Assembly: GCA_903857665.1 (NCBI GenBank)
Contig: CAIOFV010000150.1
Location: forward strand, 1 to 35,525
Length of the DNA stretch: 35,525 bases
From: an uncultured Myxococcales bacterium
GTDB lineage: Bacteria; Myxococcota_A; UBA9042; DTJE01
Direction of reading: 5' to 3'
The notes beneath the pieces are model-generated. The model searched no databases, was not told the DNA's origin, and saw only the letters and a list, made by a program, of their open reading frames with translations. How positions within the stretch are numbered: position 1 is the stretch's first letter; the number at the start of each line of letters is the position of its first letter. Shown one piece after another: positions 1-8,460 of the stretch. Made by a program: the position numbers and the translations under genes.

Positions 1-138
1 CGCCATACTTCCGCCGTTCCCGCCACCGCCGCTCCCACCACCACCGCTCCCACCGCCGCCGCTCCCACCGCCGCCGCCGCCACCGCCGCCGCCGCCGTAG
101 CCCCCGCCGCCGCCGCCGTAACCGCCGCCGCCGCCGCC
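1..138 (-). repeat. Glycine-coding triplet repeat tract in the RRM gene
   Basis: On the plus strand this is a run of ccg/gcc triplets with a few interruptions, read in frame on the minus strand as poly-Gly with scattered Tyr, Ser and Asn. The repeat unit is three bases, so slippage would change tail length without a frameshift. Confidence 0.85.
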
Positions 139-408
139 GAAGCGGCCACGCGGACGATCCTCGCGCTCACGCGGGTGATCGACCTTGATCGACCGGCCGT
201 CCAGGATCGTCCCGTCGAGCTCGGCCTTGCACTTGTTGGCCGACTCTTCCGTCGCGAAGGTCACGAAGCCGAAGCCCTTGGAGCGCCCGGTCTCCCGGTC
301 GTTCACGATGCGGACTTCCTCGACCTCGCCGAAAGGATCGCACGCCGCACGCAGCGTCGCCTCCGTCGTCCCCCACGCCAGGCCCCCGAAGAACAGCTTG
401 TTACCCAT
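1..408 (-). CDS. Glycine-rich RRM RNA-binding protein (3' end outside window)
   Basis: The first 136 codons are present and the frame is still open at base 1, so the C-terminus lies outside. Residues about 3-80 form one RNA recognition motif: RNP2 is KLFFGGL near residue 4 and RNP1 is KGFGFVTF near residue 44, with the aromatic residues that stack on RNA. A short Arg-rich stretch (REREDRPRGRF) is followed by an almost pure glycine tail with occasional Tyr, Ser and Asn. This is the layout of small bacterial and plant glycine-rich RNA-binding proteins, which bind single-stranded RNA and are often cold- or stress-induced. The start is ATG at 408 with GGAGGGG 3 bases upstream. A long upstream region without another gene leaves room for a leader. 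Family assignment is secure; the RNA target and regulation are unknown. Confidence 0.93.
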   Translation of the reverse strand, partial: MGNKLFFGGLAWGTTEATLRAACDPFGEVEEVRIVNDRETGRSKGFGFVTFATEESANKCKAELDGTILDGRSIKVDHPREREDRPRGRFGGGGGGYGGGGGGYGGGGGGGGGGGSGGGGSGGGGSGGGGNGGSMA

Positions 409-752
409 GAACCCCTCCACGGAACACTCCCGGGAACCCTGCCGCCCGGTCGGCTGCCCGCCCTTCGCGAGCCTGGAGGACGCCGCACGATGCGGCTTCC
501 GGCACATCCGACACCCGCTGGAACGCCTTCGAACCCGAACGTGAATAAGGCAGATCGATTTCGAAAAGCAGAATCGAGGAGAGCTTCGCGGGCGAGTTCA
601 GAGCCAAGGCTGGGACGTCCGCCTCCAATGATCAGGGAAAGCGTAGCGAGCGGCGAATGCCGTGTCAAGATTCCCTTTTGGGACCTTGGCCGGTCGATCC
701 GCCCGGCGCGACGGCGACCCGTGCACGGCCGAGGGCGACAAAGGCCCGGGGG
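409..752. other. Gene-free stretch between RRM gene and TIG lipoprotein
   Basis: About 340 bases with no open frame I believe in. It holds the upstream region of the RRM gene on the minus strand. The most A+T-rich part is 540-580, where the minus strand reads TTATTCAC and could contain the -10, which would leave a leader of roughly 130 bases. No consensus -35 is obvious. The 3' flank of the lipoprotein gene (near 700-752) shows no convincing terminator hairpin. Confidence 0.4.
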
Positions 753-3700
753 TCAGTGGAACACGGTGAGGGCGACCGAAAAGGCCTCGCGATCATAGAA
801 ATCCAGGGCCTGGTACCCGTACCCGTTGATGTCGAAGCCGGGGGTCCGGACCACCGTCAGGTTCATCCGCCGGGTGCCGGCGGGCAAGGGACCCTTGCCC
901 AGCGCATGCGCCAGGTCCGGAAGGGACACCTGCCGCACGTCCCCGCCCGCCATCACGATCCAGAAGGCGGAACCGTTGGCGTTCGAAAAGATGGCCTGTG
1001 CAAACGAAGGATCGGGATGAACCCCCCCGAGGAACCAGGACATGTCCCGGCCATCCCACGCAGAGCCGTCGGACGGCGCCAGCACCTCGGGGAATGGCAG
1101 GAACCGCGGGACTTCGACGTAGTGCCGTCCTGCCAGGACCACCCGGCCGCCCGCCGACGCGCCCGCCATCAGGTCCACGTCCAGGTCGGGACGCGACCGG
1201 TCGGTGAAGTGCGTGCCGTCGTAGTGCAGGATCGTGCCGCCCGGACCGAAGGCCAGGATGTTCGACGGCCCCACCACCACCACCCCGGCCAGGTCGGGCT
1301 GGCCGGGTGCGATCACCGCCGTCACGTCGTCACGGCCCACGCGAATGACCGCGCCACCATCGCCGACGATCCAGACCTCGTCGCGGTCGATGCCCGCGAT
1401 GGCCCGCAGGTCGCGGGCGATCGGCCGCACCACGCCGAACACGTCGCCCGAGCGCCCCGTCAGGATGGCGCCGCCGGCTCCGGCGGCCACGACTTCGCCG
1501 GTGGGGAAGCGGATGACCGCCCGGGCGTCGCTCCCCGTCGGCAACGCTTCCTGCACCAGATGATCGCCGCTCAGGCGCAGCAGCAAAGGCCCCGCGGCGA
1601 CCGAAACGCCGCCCGCGCCGTCGCTGGAAACTCCAAGGAAGTCCGATGTGACCGGGGCCGGGACGTCCGTCGCCTGCCCGTTGACGATGTGCCGGGCCAG
1701 GCCACGCGCCCCGACGACCCAGAAATCCGACGGCGACCCGCCGGACAGCCCGTACAGCGCCCGCGACGTGCGGTAGGGCCCGACCTGGAACGCCGTACCG
1801 TCGAACTCCCAGGTGCCGCCGCCCGCATCGGCAGCCAGCGCGTGGCCCCCTTCGACGGGGATCATCGCGGTGATCTGGCGCCGAAGTCCGGTCGGCAGGG
1901 CCTCGAATCCCTGGCCGTCTTCCAGCAGGACCGGCCACGGGCCCACCGCGGGCACCCCCATCGCCAGCACCGAGGAGTAGGGAATCCCGTTCGGCGTGGC
2001 CGCGGACGACGTCACGTAGAACGAGTACCCCGGGCCGTCCAGTGGCGGGTCGAAGGACCGGGGCTGGCTGACAAACAAGGTCCGCGTGGCCTTGCGGACA
2101 TAGCGCTGGAACAGCGACAGCCAGCCGTCCTCGCCCAGTTCCCAGCCGCCCATGAACACCGGGCTTCCGGCCCCTTGCGAATAGGCGGGGGGGGTGCTCG
2201 TGGCAACCCACAGCTCGGCGTCCGTTTCGACGTCCAGCGACACGGTGATCCCCTCGACCACGTCGCCGCCCTTGCAGGAAACGCGACGCACCAGGCCCAT
2301 GCGCAGCGGCACGGCCCATCCCTTCGAGGGGTCCGCGACCATCATCTGGCACTGGACGCCGAAGATGCCGGGCCGCGCCAGGATTTCGAACCGGCCCTCG
2401 GCATCGGGGAAGGACCCCGGTCCCGGGTCCATCGCCCCGCCGAACAGGCTAGGGGATGAGGTCCCGCACTGGACGTACGGCGTGCCCTCGACCCAGGACG
2501 GCTTCACCAGGTACTTGCCGTAGTCCTTCACGCGGCCCCGGACGGTGCAGATGCTCTTGCCGCCGACCGTCCCCGGCGGCGTGCCCGGGCTTTCGGGCGA
2601 CGCGGCCGGGCTGATGGACAGCGTCACGTTCCGTGCGTCGAAACCGGCGATCGTCGATGCCGTGTACGCCTCCTTTCCGGCGGTGACGACCAGCGGCCCC
2701 CGCAGCCCGGCATCGGACAGCGTGATCTGGCCGCGCCCGTCCGTCCGGCCCTGGAAGCGGGTGTGCGGGTCGTCGCCGACGATGACGTAGGCATCCTCCA
2801 GGCGCTTGCCGGTGGACCCGTCGGTGACGGTCACGTTCAGCGAGTCGCGGGCGGGCCCTCCCCAGGTCCCGCCCCCGGGCAGGTAGGGATCGAAATAGGT
2901 GTACGTGGCGCCCAGGTCGGCGCCGTCGCCCACGACCATCACCGGGACGGGCCCCGATTCCGACGCATGCGGCGTCCGCAGTTCGACCCGCACCGACGAC
3001 ACAACCCGTACGTCGGTGGCCTCCCCGCCCCCGATGAACACCTTTCGCACGCCCGCCAGGTTGCGGCCCTCGACACGGACCAGGGTGCCCCCGGCCCAGG
3101 CCCCCTCGTCGGGATCCACCGCGAGGATCGCGGGACCGCCGGGCGACGCGTACTCGAAAGCGCCGTCCAGCCACACGCCCCCCGAACCCTGCAGGACCAG
3201 GATCCGGGCCGGGCCGGGGCTGCCTGGCGATGTCCGGGCCGTGATCATCGAATCGGAAACCACCGTCACGTCCAGCGCGGGCAGGGCGCCGACGCGCACC
3301 GAGGCGCCCGGCCGGAAGCCCTGGCCGACGATCGTCAGCGGCGTTCCGCCTTCCGGCGGCCCGGACGACGGCGAGCACGAGGTCACCGCAAGCCCGTCGC
3401 CGGAGGGAAGCGTCGGTTCCGGCAGGAAGGTGAAGCCGTCCTCCAGGCGCGCGCTGCCGTTCCCCAGAAGTGCCACCAACGGGACCGGCCCCGGGAGGCC
3501 GGGCGGTGTCACCACGAGGGCCGTCCCGTCGTCCACCACGCGGACCACGGGCGCCTCCCGGCCGCCGAACAGGAAGATCGGGCCGTCCAGGAAGCCGGCA
3601 CCGCGAATCGTGACCGGGGTGCCGCCACCGGAAGGGCCCGTCGCGGGATCGACCCCGGTGAGCGTCAGGGAACCCAAGTACAGGAAGCCGCGCGGCAGCA

Positions 3701-4250
3701 CTGCAGCCGTGCCGTCAGGCAGCACGACACGCACGTCCACGACACCCGCATCGCCCGGAGGGACCGTCACGTTGACGATCTTCGGCGTCAGCACGAAAGG
3801 GACCTGGCCCTTCCGGGTTCCGAAGAAGACCTCCATCCCGTCCACGAAGCCGGTGCCGCGAACCGTCACGGAAGTCGATTGGCCCGCCGGGCCCTCCGCC
3901 GGTTCCACGGTCGCCACGGTCAGTCCAGAAGCGGCGTCGATGACGATTTCGAGGCCCGCGGCATCCGTGACGGCGGTCGGCAGGTCCGACGCATCGACCC
4001 GGTCCCCTCCGGGATCAGCGGGCGACTGCGGGCCCGGATCCCCCGCATCCGCGACGGGCCAGTCCAGCTCGGCCTTCGGCAGGTCGATGGACTCGCCTGC
4101 CGGGTCGAGCGTCGTGTCGGCAACGCCCCCGGGGGAACCGGCACAGGCGACCAGCACGCCCCCGAGAACCGCGGACAGGGCAATCCACGCTCCCGGCGCA
4201 CCCCGGCGCCAGAGAGAGGGGTCGCGTCGTCCTGCCCGAAACTGCGCCAC
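753..4250 (-). CDS. Large TIG-domain and beta-propeller surface lipoprotein
   Basis: A protein of 1165 residues from GTG at 4250. The N-terminus is Arg-rich, then hydrophobic, ending in the lipobox LVAC with Cys at residue 36, so it is probably a lipoprotein. An acidic linker follows. Four TIG/IPT immunoglobulin-like repeats lie at about 111-450, each with the pattern P-xxGPxxGGTxVTIxGxGF. A carboxypeptidase-regulatory-like beta-sandwich follows at about 465-545 (LNVTVTDGSTGKRLEDAYV). The C-terminal third has WIVGDGGAV-like repeats of a beta-propeller. TIG proteins are usually surface adhesion or scaffold proteins; no catalytic motif is seen. An upstream in-frame ATG at 4337 is possible, but a TATCCT -10 at 4276-4281 lies between the two and favours GTG. 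It is divergent from the lipoprotein gene at 4454. Function beyond a cell-surface role is not readable. Confidence 0.85.
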   Translation of the reverse strand: MAQFRAGRRDPSLWRRGAPGAWIALSAVLGGVLVACAGSPGGVADTTLDPAGESIDLPKAELDWPVADAGDPGPQSPADPGGDRVDASDLPTAVTDAAGLEIVIDAASGLTVATVEPAEGPAGQSTSVTVRGTGFVDGMEVFFGTRKGQVPFVLTPKIVNVTVPPGDAGVVDVRVVLPDGTAAVLPRGFLYLGSLTLTGVDPATGPSGGGTPVTIRGAGFLDGPIFLFGGREAPVVRVVDDGTALVVTPPGLPGPVPLVALLGNGSARLEDGFTFLPEPTLPSGDGLAVTSCSPSSGPPEGGTPLTIVGQGFRPGASVRVGALPALDVTVVSDSMITARTSPGSPGPARILVLQGSGGVWLDGAFEYASPGGPAILAVDPDEGAWAGGTLVRVEGRNLAGVRKVFIGGGEATDVRVVSSVRVELRTPHASESGPVPVMVVGDGADLGATYTYFDPYLPGGGTWGGPARDSLNVTVTDGSTGKRLEDAYVIVGDDPHTRFQGRTDGRGQITLSDAGLRGPLVVTAGKEAYTASTIAGFDARNVTLSISPAASPESPGTPPGTVGGKSICTVRGRVKDYGKYLVKPSWVEGTPYVQCGTSSPSLFGGAMDPGPGSFPDAEGRFEILARPGIFGVQCQMMVADPSKGWAVPLRMGLVRRVSCKGGDVVEGITVSLDVETDAELWVATSTPPAYSQGAGSPVFMGGWELGEDGWLSLFQRYVRKATRTLFVSQPRSFDPPLDGPGYSFYVTSSAATPNGIPYSSVLAMGVPAVGPWPVLLEDGQGFEALPTGLRRQITAMIPVEGGHALAADAGGGTWEFDGTAFQVGPYRTSRALYGLSGGSPSDFWVVGARGLARHIVNGQATDVPAPVTSDFLGVSSDGAGGVSVAAGPLLLRLSGDHLVQEALPTGSDARAVIRFPTGEVVAAGAGGAILTGRSGDVFGVVRPIARDLRAIAGIDRDEVWIVGDGGAVIRVGRDDVTAVIAPGQPDLAGVVVVGPSNILAFGPGGTILHYDGTHFTDRSRPDLDVDLMAGASAGGRVVLAGRHYVEVPRFLPFPEVLAPSDGSAWDGRDMSWFLGGVHPDPSFAQAIFSNANGSAFWIVMAGGDVRQVSLPDLAHALGKGPLPAGTRRMNLTVVRTPGFDINGYGYQALDFYDREAFSVALTVFH

Positions 4251-4275
4251 GCTCGAGTTCCCATGAGGCTGGGAT

Positions 4276-4281
4276 AGGATA
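4276..4281 (-). promoter_or_regulatory. Candidate -10 element for the TIG lipoprotein gene
   Basis: The minus strand reads TATCCT about 25 bases before the GTG start, predicting a leader near 20 bases. No good -35 hexamer is visible at the expected distance. Confidence 0.35.
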
Positions 4282-4364
4282 GCAATTGACGCGCCGAAAA
4301 GGTGCCGCGCGGACACAACCCGCCTCCAACCCGGCATTCCGCCTCGCGACGCCGCAAATATCGC

Positions 4365-4394
4365 TTGCAACAGGACGGTTTGATCAAGTACACT
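4365..4394 (+). promoter_or_regulatory. Sigma-70-type promoter for the DVPVT lipoprotein gene
   Basis: TTGCAA (4365-4370), an 18-base spacer and TACACT (4389-4394). Transcription would start near 4401, giving a leader of about 50 bases before ATG 4454. Confidence 0.55.
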
Positions 4395-4453
4395 CGTCCC
4401 GGTTCACGGGCTGGGCTTGGGAACCGTAGTCAGTCTATTTGGGAGGGTTTGTC

Positions 4454-5644
4454 ATGAAGGGCTCTGCGAAGTTCATTACGGTACTGCTCGCGACGGCAGC
4501 GCTGACGGGCTGGGTAGCCTGCAGCAGCAGCACCACGGAAACGGACACCCCGGTCACCCAGGATGTCCCGGTCACCCAGGACGTTCCCGTGACGGGCGAC
4601 GTTCCGGTGGCTGATGTTCCGCGGACCGACGTTCCGGTCACCACCGACGTTCCGGTCGCCACCGACGTCATCGCCGACGTCAAGGCTGACGTCCCGGTCG
4701 TCTGCGTCCCGAACTGCACCACCCCGACCGCCCGCACCTGCGGCACCGACGGCTGCAGCGGCTCCTGCGGCACCTGCACCGACGCGGCCCAGGTTTGCGA
4801 CGAACTGCTCGGCAAGTGCGTGGCCAAGTGCGACTGGACGACCTACTCTGCCGCCCTGACCTGGGGCCCGGTCGGCGCCATCGCCACCCTGCAGACCCCC
4901 GCTGACGCGGCTGTCGTCAAGGCCACGTGCTTCGACTACACCGGCGACGGCCTCGGCGACAACGGCCTCAAGGGCCTGGCCGGCCAGGTCAATGGCCCCC
5001 TGACCGACGCGGTCAGCGGCGGCTCCATCGCCATCCTGTTCGAACTGGCGAAGGTCACGGACTTCACCAACACGGCTTCCTTCCAGCTGAACGGCCTGCT
5101 GGGCAAGTCCACGGCCACCCCGGCCGCGACCACCGGCGACTTCTACGTCCAGGACACCTCCTACGTGCAGGACATCTGCATGCCGATGATCTATTTCACC
5201 GGCGCCAGCATCACCGCCGGCGCGCTGGCCGCGGGCCCGTCCCAGTTCCAGCTGTCCATCCCGATCCAGACCGACCTCGTGATCGACGCCACGCTGATCC
5301 AGGCGAAGGTCAAGGCCAACATCACCGCCGGCGCCACCGCCAACGGTTTCGCGGCGACTGACGGCGTCCTGTCCGGCGTGCTGACCAAGGCCCAGCTCGA
5401 CACGGCCCTGGCCAAGCTGCAGGCCTCCTGCGACGCGGCCCCCGCCGCCTCCAAGCCCTCCTTCTGCTCCTACCTGAAGGTTGCGGCTTCGGCCGAGAGC
5501 CTGCTGTTCGACCTGCACCAGAACGGCGACGGGACCTTCGCTGCCAAGACGAAGGACCTCCCCGGCGACGCCGCCTCCGTGTGCCTGACGTACACGCTGG
5601 CGACTGCCAAGGTCGTGGGCTTCGAGCCCGCCGCCACGCCGTAA
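4454..5644 (+). CDS. Lipoprotein with DVPVT repeats and a CG-DGC Cys motif
   Basis: A protein of 396 residues. The signal peptide ends in a lipobox with Cys at residue 23 (WVACSSS), so it is probably lipidated and surface or periplasmic. Residues about 31-82 are a low-complexity spacer built from repeats of DVPVT, then a Cys-rich knot with CGTDGCSGSCGTC, a motif common in exported proteins of myxobacteria. The rest (about 130-396) is a Thr/Ala-rich beta-type domain I do not recognise, with a few Cys. Start is ATG 4454 with a strong GGGAGGG ribosome site 6 bases upstream. Codon use is unusually uniform (for example AAG for essentially every Lys), which suggests high expression. A 12-bp stem-loop follows the stop codon. 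Function unknown; an abundant surface protein is the best reading. Confidence 0.85.
   Translation: MKGSAKFITVLLATAALTGWVACSSSTTETDTPVTQDVPVTQDVPVTGDVPVADVPRTDVPVTTDVPVATDVIADVKADVPVVCVPNCTTPTARTCGTDGCSGSCGTCTDAAQVCDELLGKCVAKCDWTTYSAALTWGPVGAIATLQTPADAAVVKATCFDYTGDGLGDNGLKGLAGQVNGPLTDAVSGGSIAILFELAKVTDFTNTASFQLNGLLGKSTATPAATTGDFYVQDTSYVQDICMPMIYFTGASITAGALAAGPSQFQLSIPIQTDLVIDATLIQAKVKANITAGATANGFAATDGVLSGVLTKAQLDTALAKLQASCDAAPAASKPSFCSYLKVAASAESLLFDLHQNGDGTFAAKTKDLPGDAASVCLTYTLATAKVVGFEPAATP
4544..4699 (+). repeat. In-frame DVPVT repeat tract
   Basis: About nine imperfect copies of a gac-gtt/gtc-ccg-gtc unit of 15-21 bases, encoding DVPVT-like peptides. Copies differ mainly at third positions, so selection seems to act on the peptide. 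Confidence 0.8.
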
Positions 5645-5667
5645 GGACTGACACGGTTCCCCTCCGC

Positions 5668-5696
5668 GGCCGCGGGCGCCTCGTGCGCCCGCGGCC
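5668..5696 (+). terminator. Stem-loop terminator after the DVPVT lipoprotein gene
   Basis: A perfect 12-bp GC stem (5668-5679 with 5685-5696) with a 5-base loop, 23 bases after the stop codon. There is no clear T run after it, so it could act as a terminator or as a 3' mRNA stabiliser. Confidence 0.6.
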
Positions 5697-5798
5697 TGCG
5701 GCAGCCTTGCCCTCTCCCCGCATGAACCCATCGAAGGAATCGCTGGCCAAGGACAGGGCCTCGTCACGGATCCACCCCCGGAGACCGTCTGCCGGGGG

Positions 5799-5804
5799 TA
5801 CAAT
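5799..5804 (+). promoter_or_regulatory. Candidate -10 (TACAAT) for the penicillin-binding protein gene
   Basis: GGGTACAATCGC lies 21 bases before the start codon. No consensus -35 is visible. The same GxTACAATC motif precedes the genes starting at 8934 (-), 25266 and 33209. Confidence 0.45.
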
Positions 5805-5825
5805 CGCCCCGAACCGGAGCGGCCC

Positions 5826-8450
5826 ATGCGCCTGACCATCGCCAATCCCCGCAGTTCGCACCCGCTGGCCTTCCTGGTCCGGCTCGGGGCCTTCGCGACC
5901 ATCGTCGGGGGCCTGGCGGGACTGGTGACGATCGCCGTGGCCTACGGGTGGTTCGCCCGGGACCTTCCGACCATCCCTCCGTATGCGGAGATCCGGTTCG
6001 GCGCCGTCTCGCAGGTCCGCTCGCTCCACGGCATGCTGCTGGCCGAGCGTTTCGGCGAGCGGCGCTACCTGGTCGCACGCGACGCGCTTCCCCGGGTCCT
6101 GGTCGATGCCGTGCTGGCGTCCGAGGACGAACGGTTCTTCGAGCACGGCGGCATGGACCTGAAGGGCATCGTCCGGGCGATGTGGACCAACCTCCGCGCG
6201 GGTACCGTCAAGGAGGGCGCCAGCACGATCACCCAGCAGGTGGCGCGCTCCCTTCTGCTGGGTCGCGAGCGCAGCCTGTCCCGAAAGGTGCGCGAGGCGA
6301 TCCTGGCCCGGCGCATCGAGGACATCTACACGAAGGACCAGATCCTGACCCTGTACCTGAACCTCATCTTCCTGGGCCACGGCGCCTATGGGGTGCAAGC
6401 GGCATCGCAGGTCTACTTCGGCAAGGACCTGCAGGAACTGACGCTGTCCGAGGCCGCGACCCTGGCCGCGCTGCCGCAGTCCCCGGGGAAGGTGAACCCC
6501 CTCTCGGACCCGGTGGAAACGAAGGTGCGCCGCGACCGGGTCCTGCGGCGGATGCTCGAGACCGGCCGGATCACCGAGGCGGACGAACGCCTGGCCCTGT
6601 CCGACGACGTTCACGCGACCCTCCTGCGGGATCCCCTGGGCGATCGGGCACCCTACGCCGCCATGGCCGCACTGGAAGCCATCGCACCGCTGGCCGACGC
6701 ACGCGCCGAAGGCGACCTGCTGACCGGCGCCGGCGGCGTCACCGCATGGACCACGGTGGACGTGGGGCTTCAGCGCCTGTCGGACGAGGCGGTCCTGAAG
6801 GCCGCCAAGGCCCTTTCACGCCGCCAGGGATGGCCGGGCCCGGTCGCCCGCCTGGACCTGCGACGGGGGGAGGAGTTCCGCCGGAGGAACCAGGCCTGGC
6901 TGGCCCGGCGGGGATGGAGCGGGCCACCGGCCGGTGTCAGCGTGCTGGCCCTCGTGACCACGGTGTCGAAGGCGGAGGCCCGGCTGGATCTGGGCACCGG
7001 TACCGAGGGTCGCATCGCGCTGGACCGGGTTCGCTGGGCGGCGCCGTACGACGAGTTCCCCCTTGCGGGCCCCACGGGCGGCGAGCGCCGCGAGTCCCTG
7101 AAGGTGTCGCTGGACGGACGGATCGACGCCGTGGACCGCGCCCTCCATCCGGGGGACGTGGTGCTGGTGAAACGCCTCGGCGTCGCATCCAGGGTCCAGG
7201 ACGTGGCTGGAAGACGGCTCCCCGGGCCCGCGGGATCGGCCTCCCCTCCCGTCCCGCCCCCGGAACCATCCTCCGGCCGGGGCGACGACGGCGCTGTGCT
7301 GGCGGGAACCTCGACTGCCCCAGCGCCCGAGGCCGCGACGATCGACGACTATGACCTGGACCTGTTCCCGCGGCCCGAGGCGGCCCTGCTGGCCATCGAG
7401 CCCCGTTCCGGGTACGTGCCCGCCTTGTCCGGCGGCGCCGATTTCGACACCAGCCAGGTGGACCGCACGCGAGCCGTCCGTGCGACGGGCAGCAACGTCA
7501 AGCCCGTCTACTACTCGAAGGCCTACGACCTGGGCATCGCCCCGTCAGCCGTCCTGAGCGGCGCCCCGTTCCGCGAAGGCGACTGGACGCCGGAGACCGG
7601 CCATGACGCCGAGGACCTGACCCTGTGGGAGGCCCTCACCCGGTCCGAGAACGCGGTGTCCCTGCGGGTGTTTCGTGCCGTGCTGGACCGGGTGGGCGTC
7701 GAAGGCCTGAACGACTGGGCGCGACGACTGGGCTGGTCGCGGCCGTTCCAGGGCTTCCCGGCCGAGGCGCTCGGGGCGGAAGCCACCGCATCGGACCTGC
7801 TGCGGGCCTACGGGACCTTCGCGGCCCGCGGGATCGCACCGGAGCCCGTGCACGTGGCCGTCGTGCGGGATGCCGACGGCCGAATCCTGGTGGACCACCG
7901 ATCGTCCCGGGACCCGACCGTGGGCCTGCTGGACGCCATCGCGCGCGAGGTGGCATCCGCCGAGCCTGCCGCCCGTCGCGCCACGTCTGCCGAAACGGCC
8001 TACCTGATGGCCGCCAACCTGCGCAGCGTCGCGGAGCGGGGCACCGGCAAGGCCACCCGGTCGCTGGGTCGGCCCGTGTGCGGCAAGACGGGCACGCTGC
8101 CCTTCGACGTGTGGTTCACGGGCTGGACCCGCGAGATCGCAGCGGTGGCCTGGGTCGGCGAGGATCGGCACGAGCGCTGGCTGGGACGCAGCAAGGCCAA
8201 CGGGCGCGTGTTCGGGGCGGATACCGCCCTGCCCGCCTGGAAGGACTTCATCGCCGCGGCGACCGCCGGACGCCCCGCGATCGACGACCTGGCCAGCCCG
8301 CCGCCCGGCGTGGTGATGGTTGCCATCGACCCGGTCACCGGAGCGGCCCTGGCCACGGGAGGCCTGCCGGTCCCCCACCTCGCGGGCACCGAGCCGCCCC
8401 CGGCCGGAACCGTGGGAACCCCGCCGGACCTGGAAACCAGCGAGTTCTGA
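5826..8450 (+). CDS. Class A penicillin-binding protein (PBP1A-like)
   Basis: A bifunctional peptidoglycan synthase of 874 residues, acting at the outer face of the inner membrane. One N-terminal membrane segment lies at about 20-43. The GT51 glycosyltransferase domain follows, with motif EDERFFEHGG (catalytic Glu 100) and GASTITQQ at 131-138. The transpeptidase domain carries all three penicillin-binding motifs: SNVK with nucleophile Ser 556, SEN at 607-609 and KTG at 754-756. Between the two catalytic domains is a long insert with an OB-like region and a Pro-rich linker (around 475-500). Start is ATG 5826 with GGAG 6 bases upstream. It forms its own unit and meets the YqeY-like gene tail to tail 10 bases later. 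The catalytic Ser motif is GSNVKP rather than the commoner GSxFKP. Family certain; exact paralogue (1A or 1C) not resolved. Confidence 0.95.
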   Translation: MRLTIANPRSSHPLAFLVRLGAFATIVGGLAGLVTIAVAYGWFARDLPTIPPYAEIRFGAVSQVRSLHGMLLAERFGERRYLVARDALPRVLVDAVLASEDERFFEHGGMDLKGIVRAMWTNLRAGTVKEGASTITQQVARSLLLGRERSLSRKVREAILARRIEDIYTKDQILTLYLNLIFLGHGAYGVQAASQVYFGKDLQELTLSEAATLAALPQSPGKVNPLSDPVETKVRRDRVLRRMLETGRITEADERLALSDDVHATLLRDPLGDRAPYAAMAALEAIAPLADARAEGDLLTGAGGVTAWTTVDVGLQRLSDEAVLKAAKALSRRQGWPGPVARLDLRRGEEFRRRNQAWLARRGWSGPPAGVSVLALVTTVSKAEARLDLGTGTEGRIALDRVRWAAPYDEFPLAGPTGGERRESLKVSLDGRIDAVDRALHPGDVVLVKRLGVASRVQDVAGRRLPGPAGSASPPVPPPEPSSGRGDDGAVLAGTSTAPAPEAATIDDYDLDLFPRPEAALLAIEPRSGYVPALSGGADFDTSQVDRTRAVRATGSNVKPVYYSKAYDLGIAPSAVLSGAPFREGDWTPETGHDAEDLTLWEALTRSENAVSLRVFRAVLDRVGVEGLNDWARRLGWSRPFQGFPAEALGAEATASDLLRAYGTFAARGIAPEPVHVAVVRDADGRILVDHRSSRDPTVGLLDAIAREVASAEPAARRATSAETAYLMAANLRSVAERGTGKATRSLGRPVCGKTGTLPFDVWFTGWTREIAAVAWVGEDRHERWLGRSKANGRVFGADTALPAWKDFIAAATAGRPAIDDLASPPPGVVMVAIDPVTGAALATGGLPVPHLAGTEPPPAGTVGTPPDLETSEF

Positions 8451-8460
8451 AGCGCCGGAG

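Noticed and set aside
1..138. Repeat tract considered as a CRISPR or other array.
   Set aside because: The unit is a triplet without spacers and it is in frame as poly-glycine of an RRM protein.
657..2459. 600-codon plus-strand open frame opposite the TIG lipoprotein.
   Set aside because: No family resemblance and shadow-type composition; the minus-strand TIG repeats are unmistakable.
4337..4370. Earlier ATG 4337 or TTG 4370 start for the TIG lipoprotein.
   Set aside because: They would put extra residues before the signal peptide, and a -10 element lies downstream of them; GTG 4250 gives a normal lipoprotein signal.
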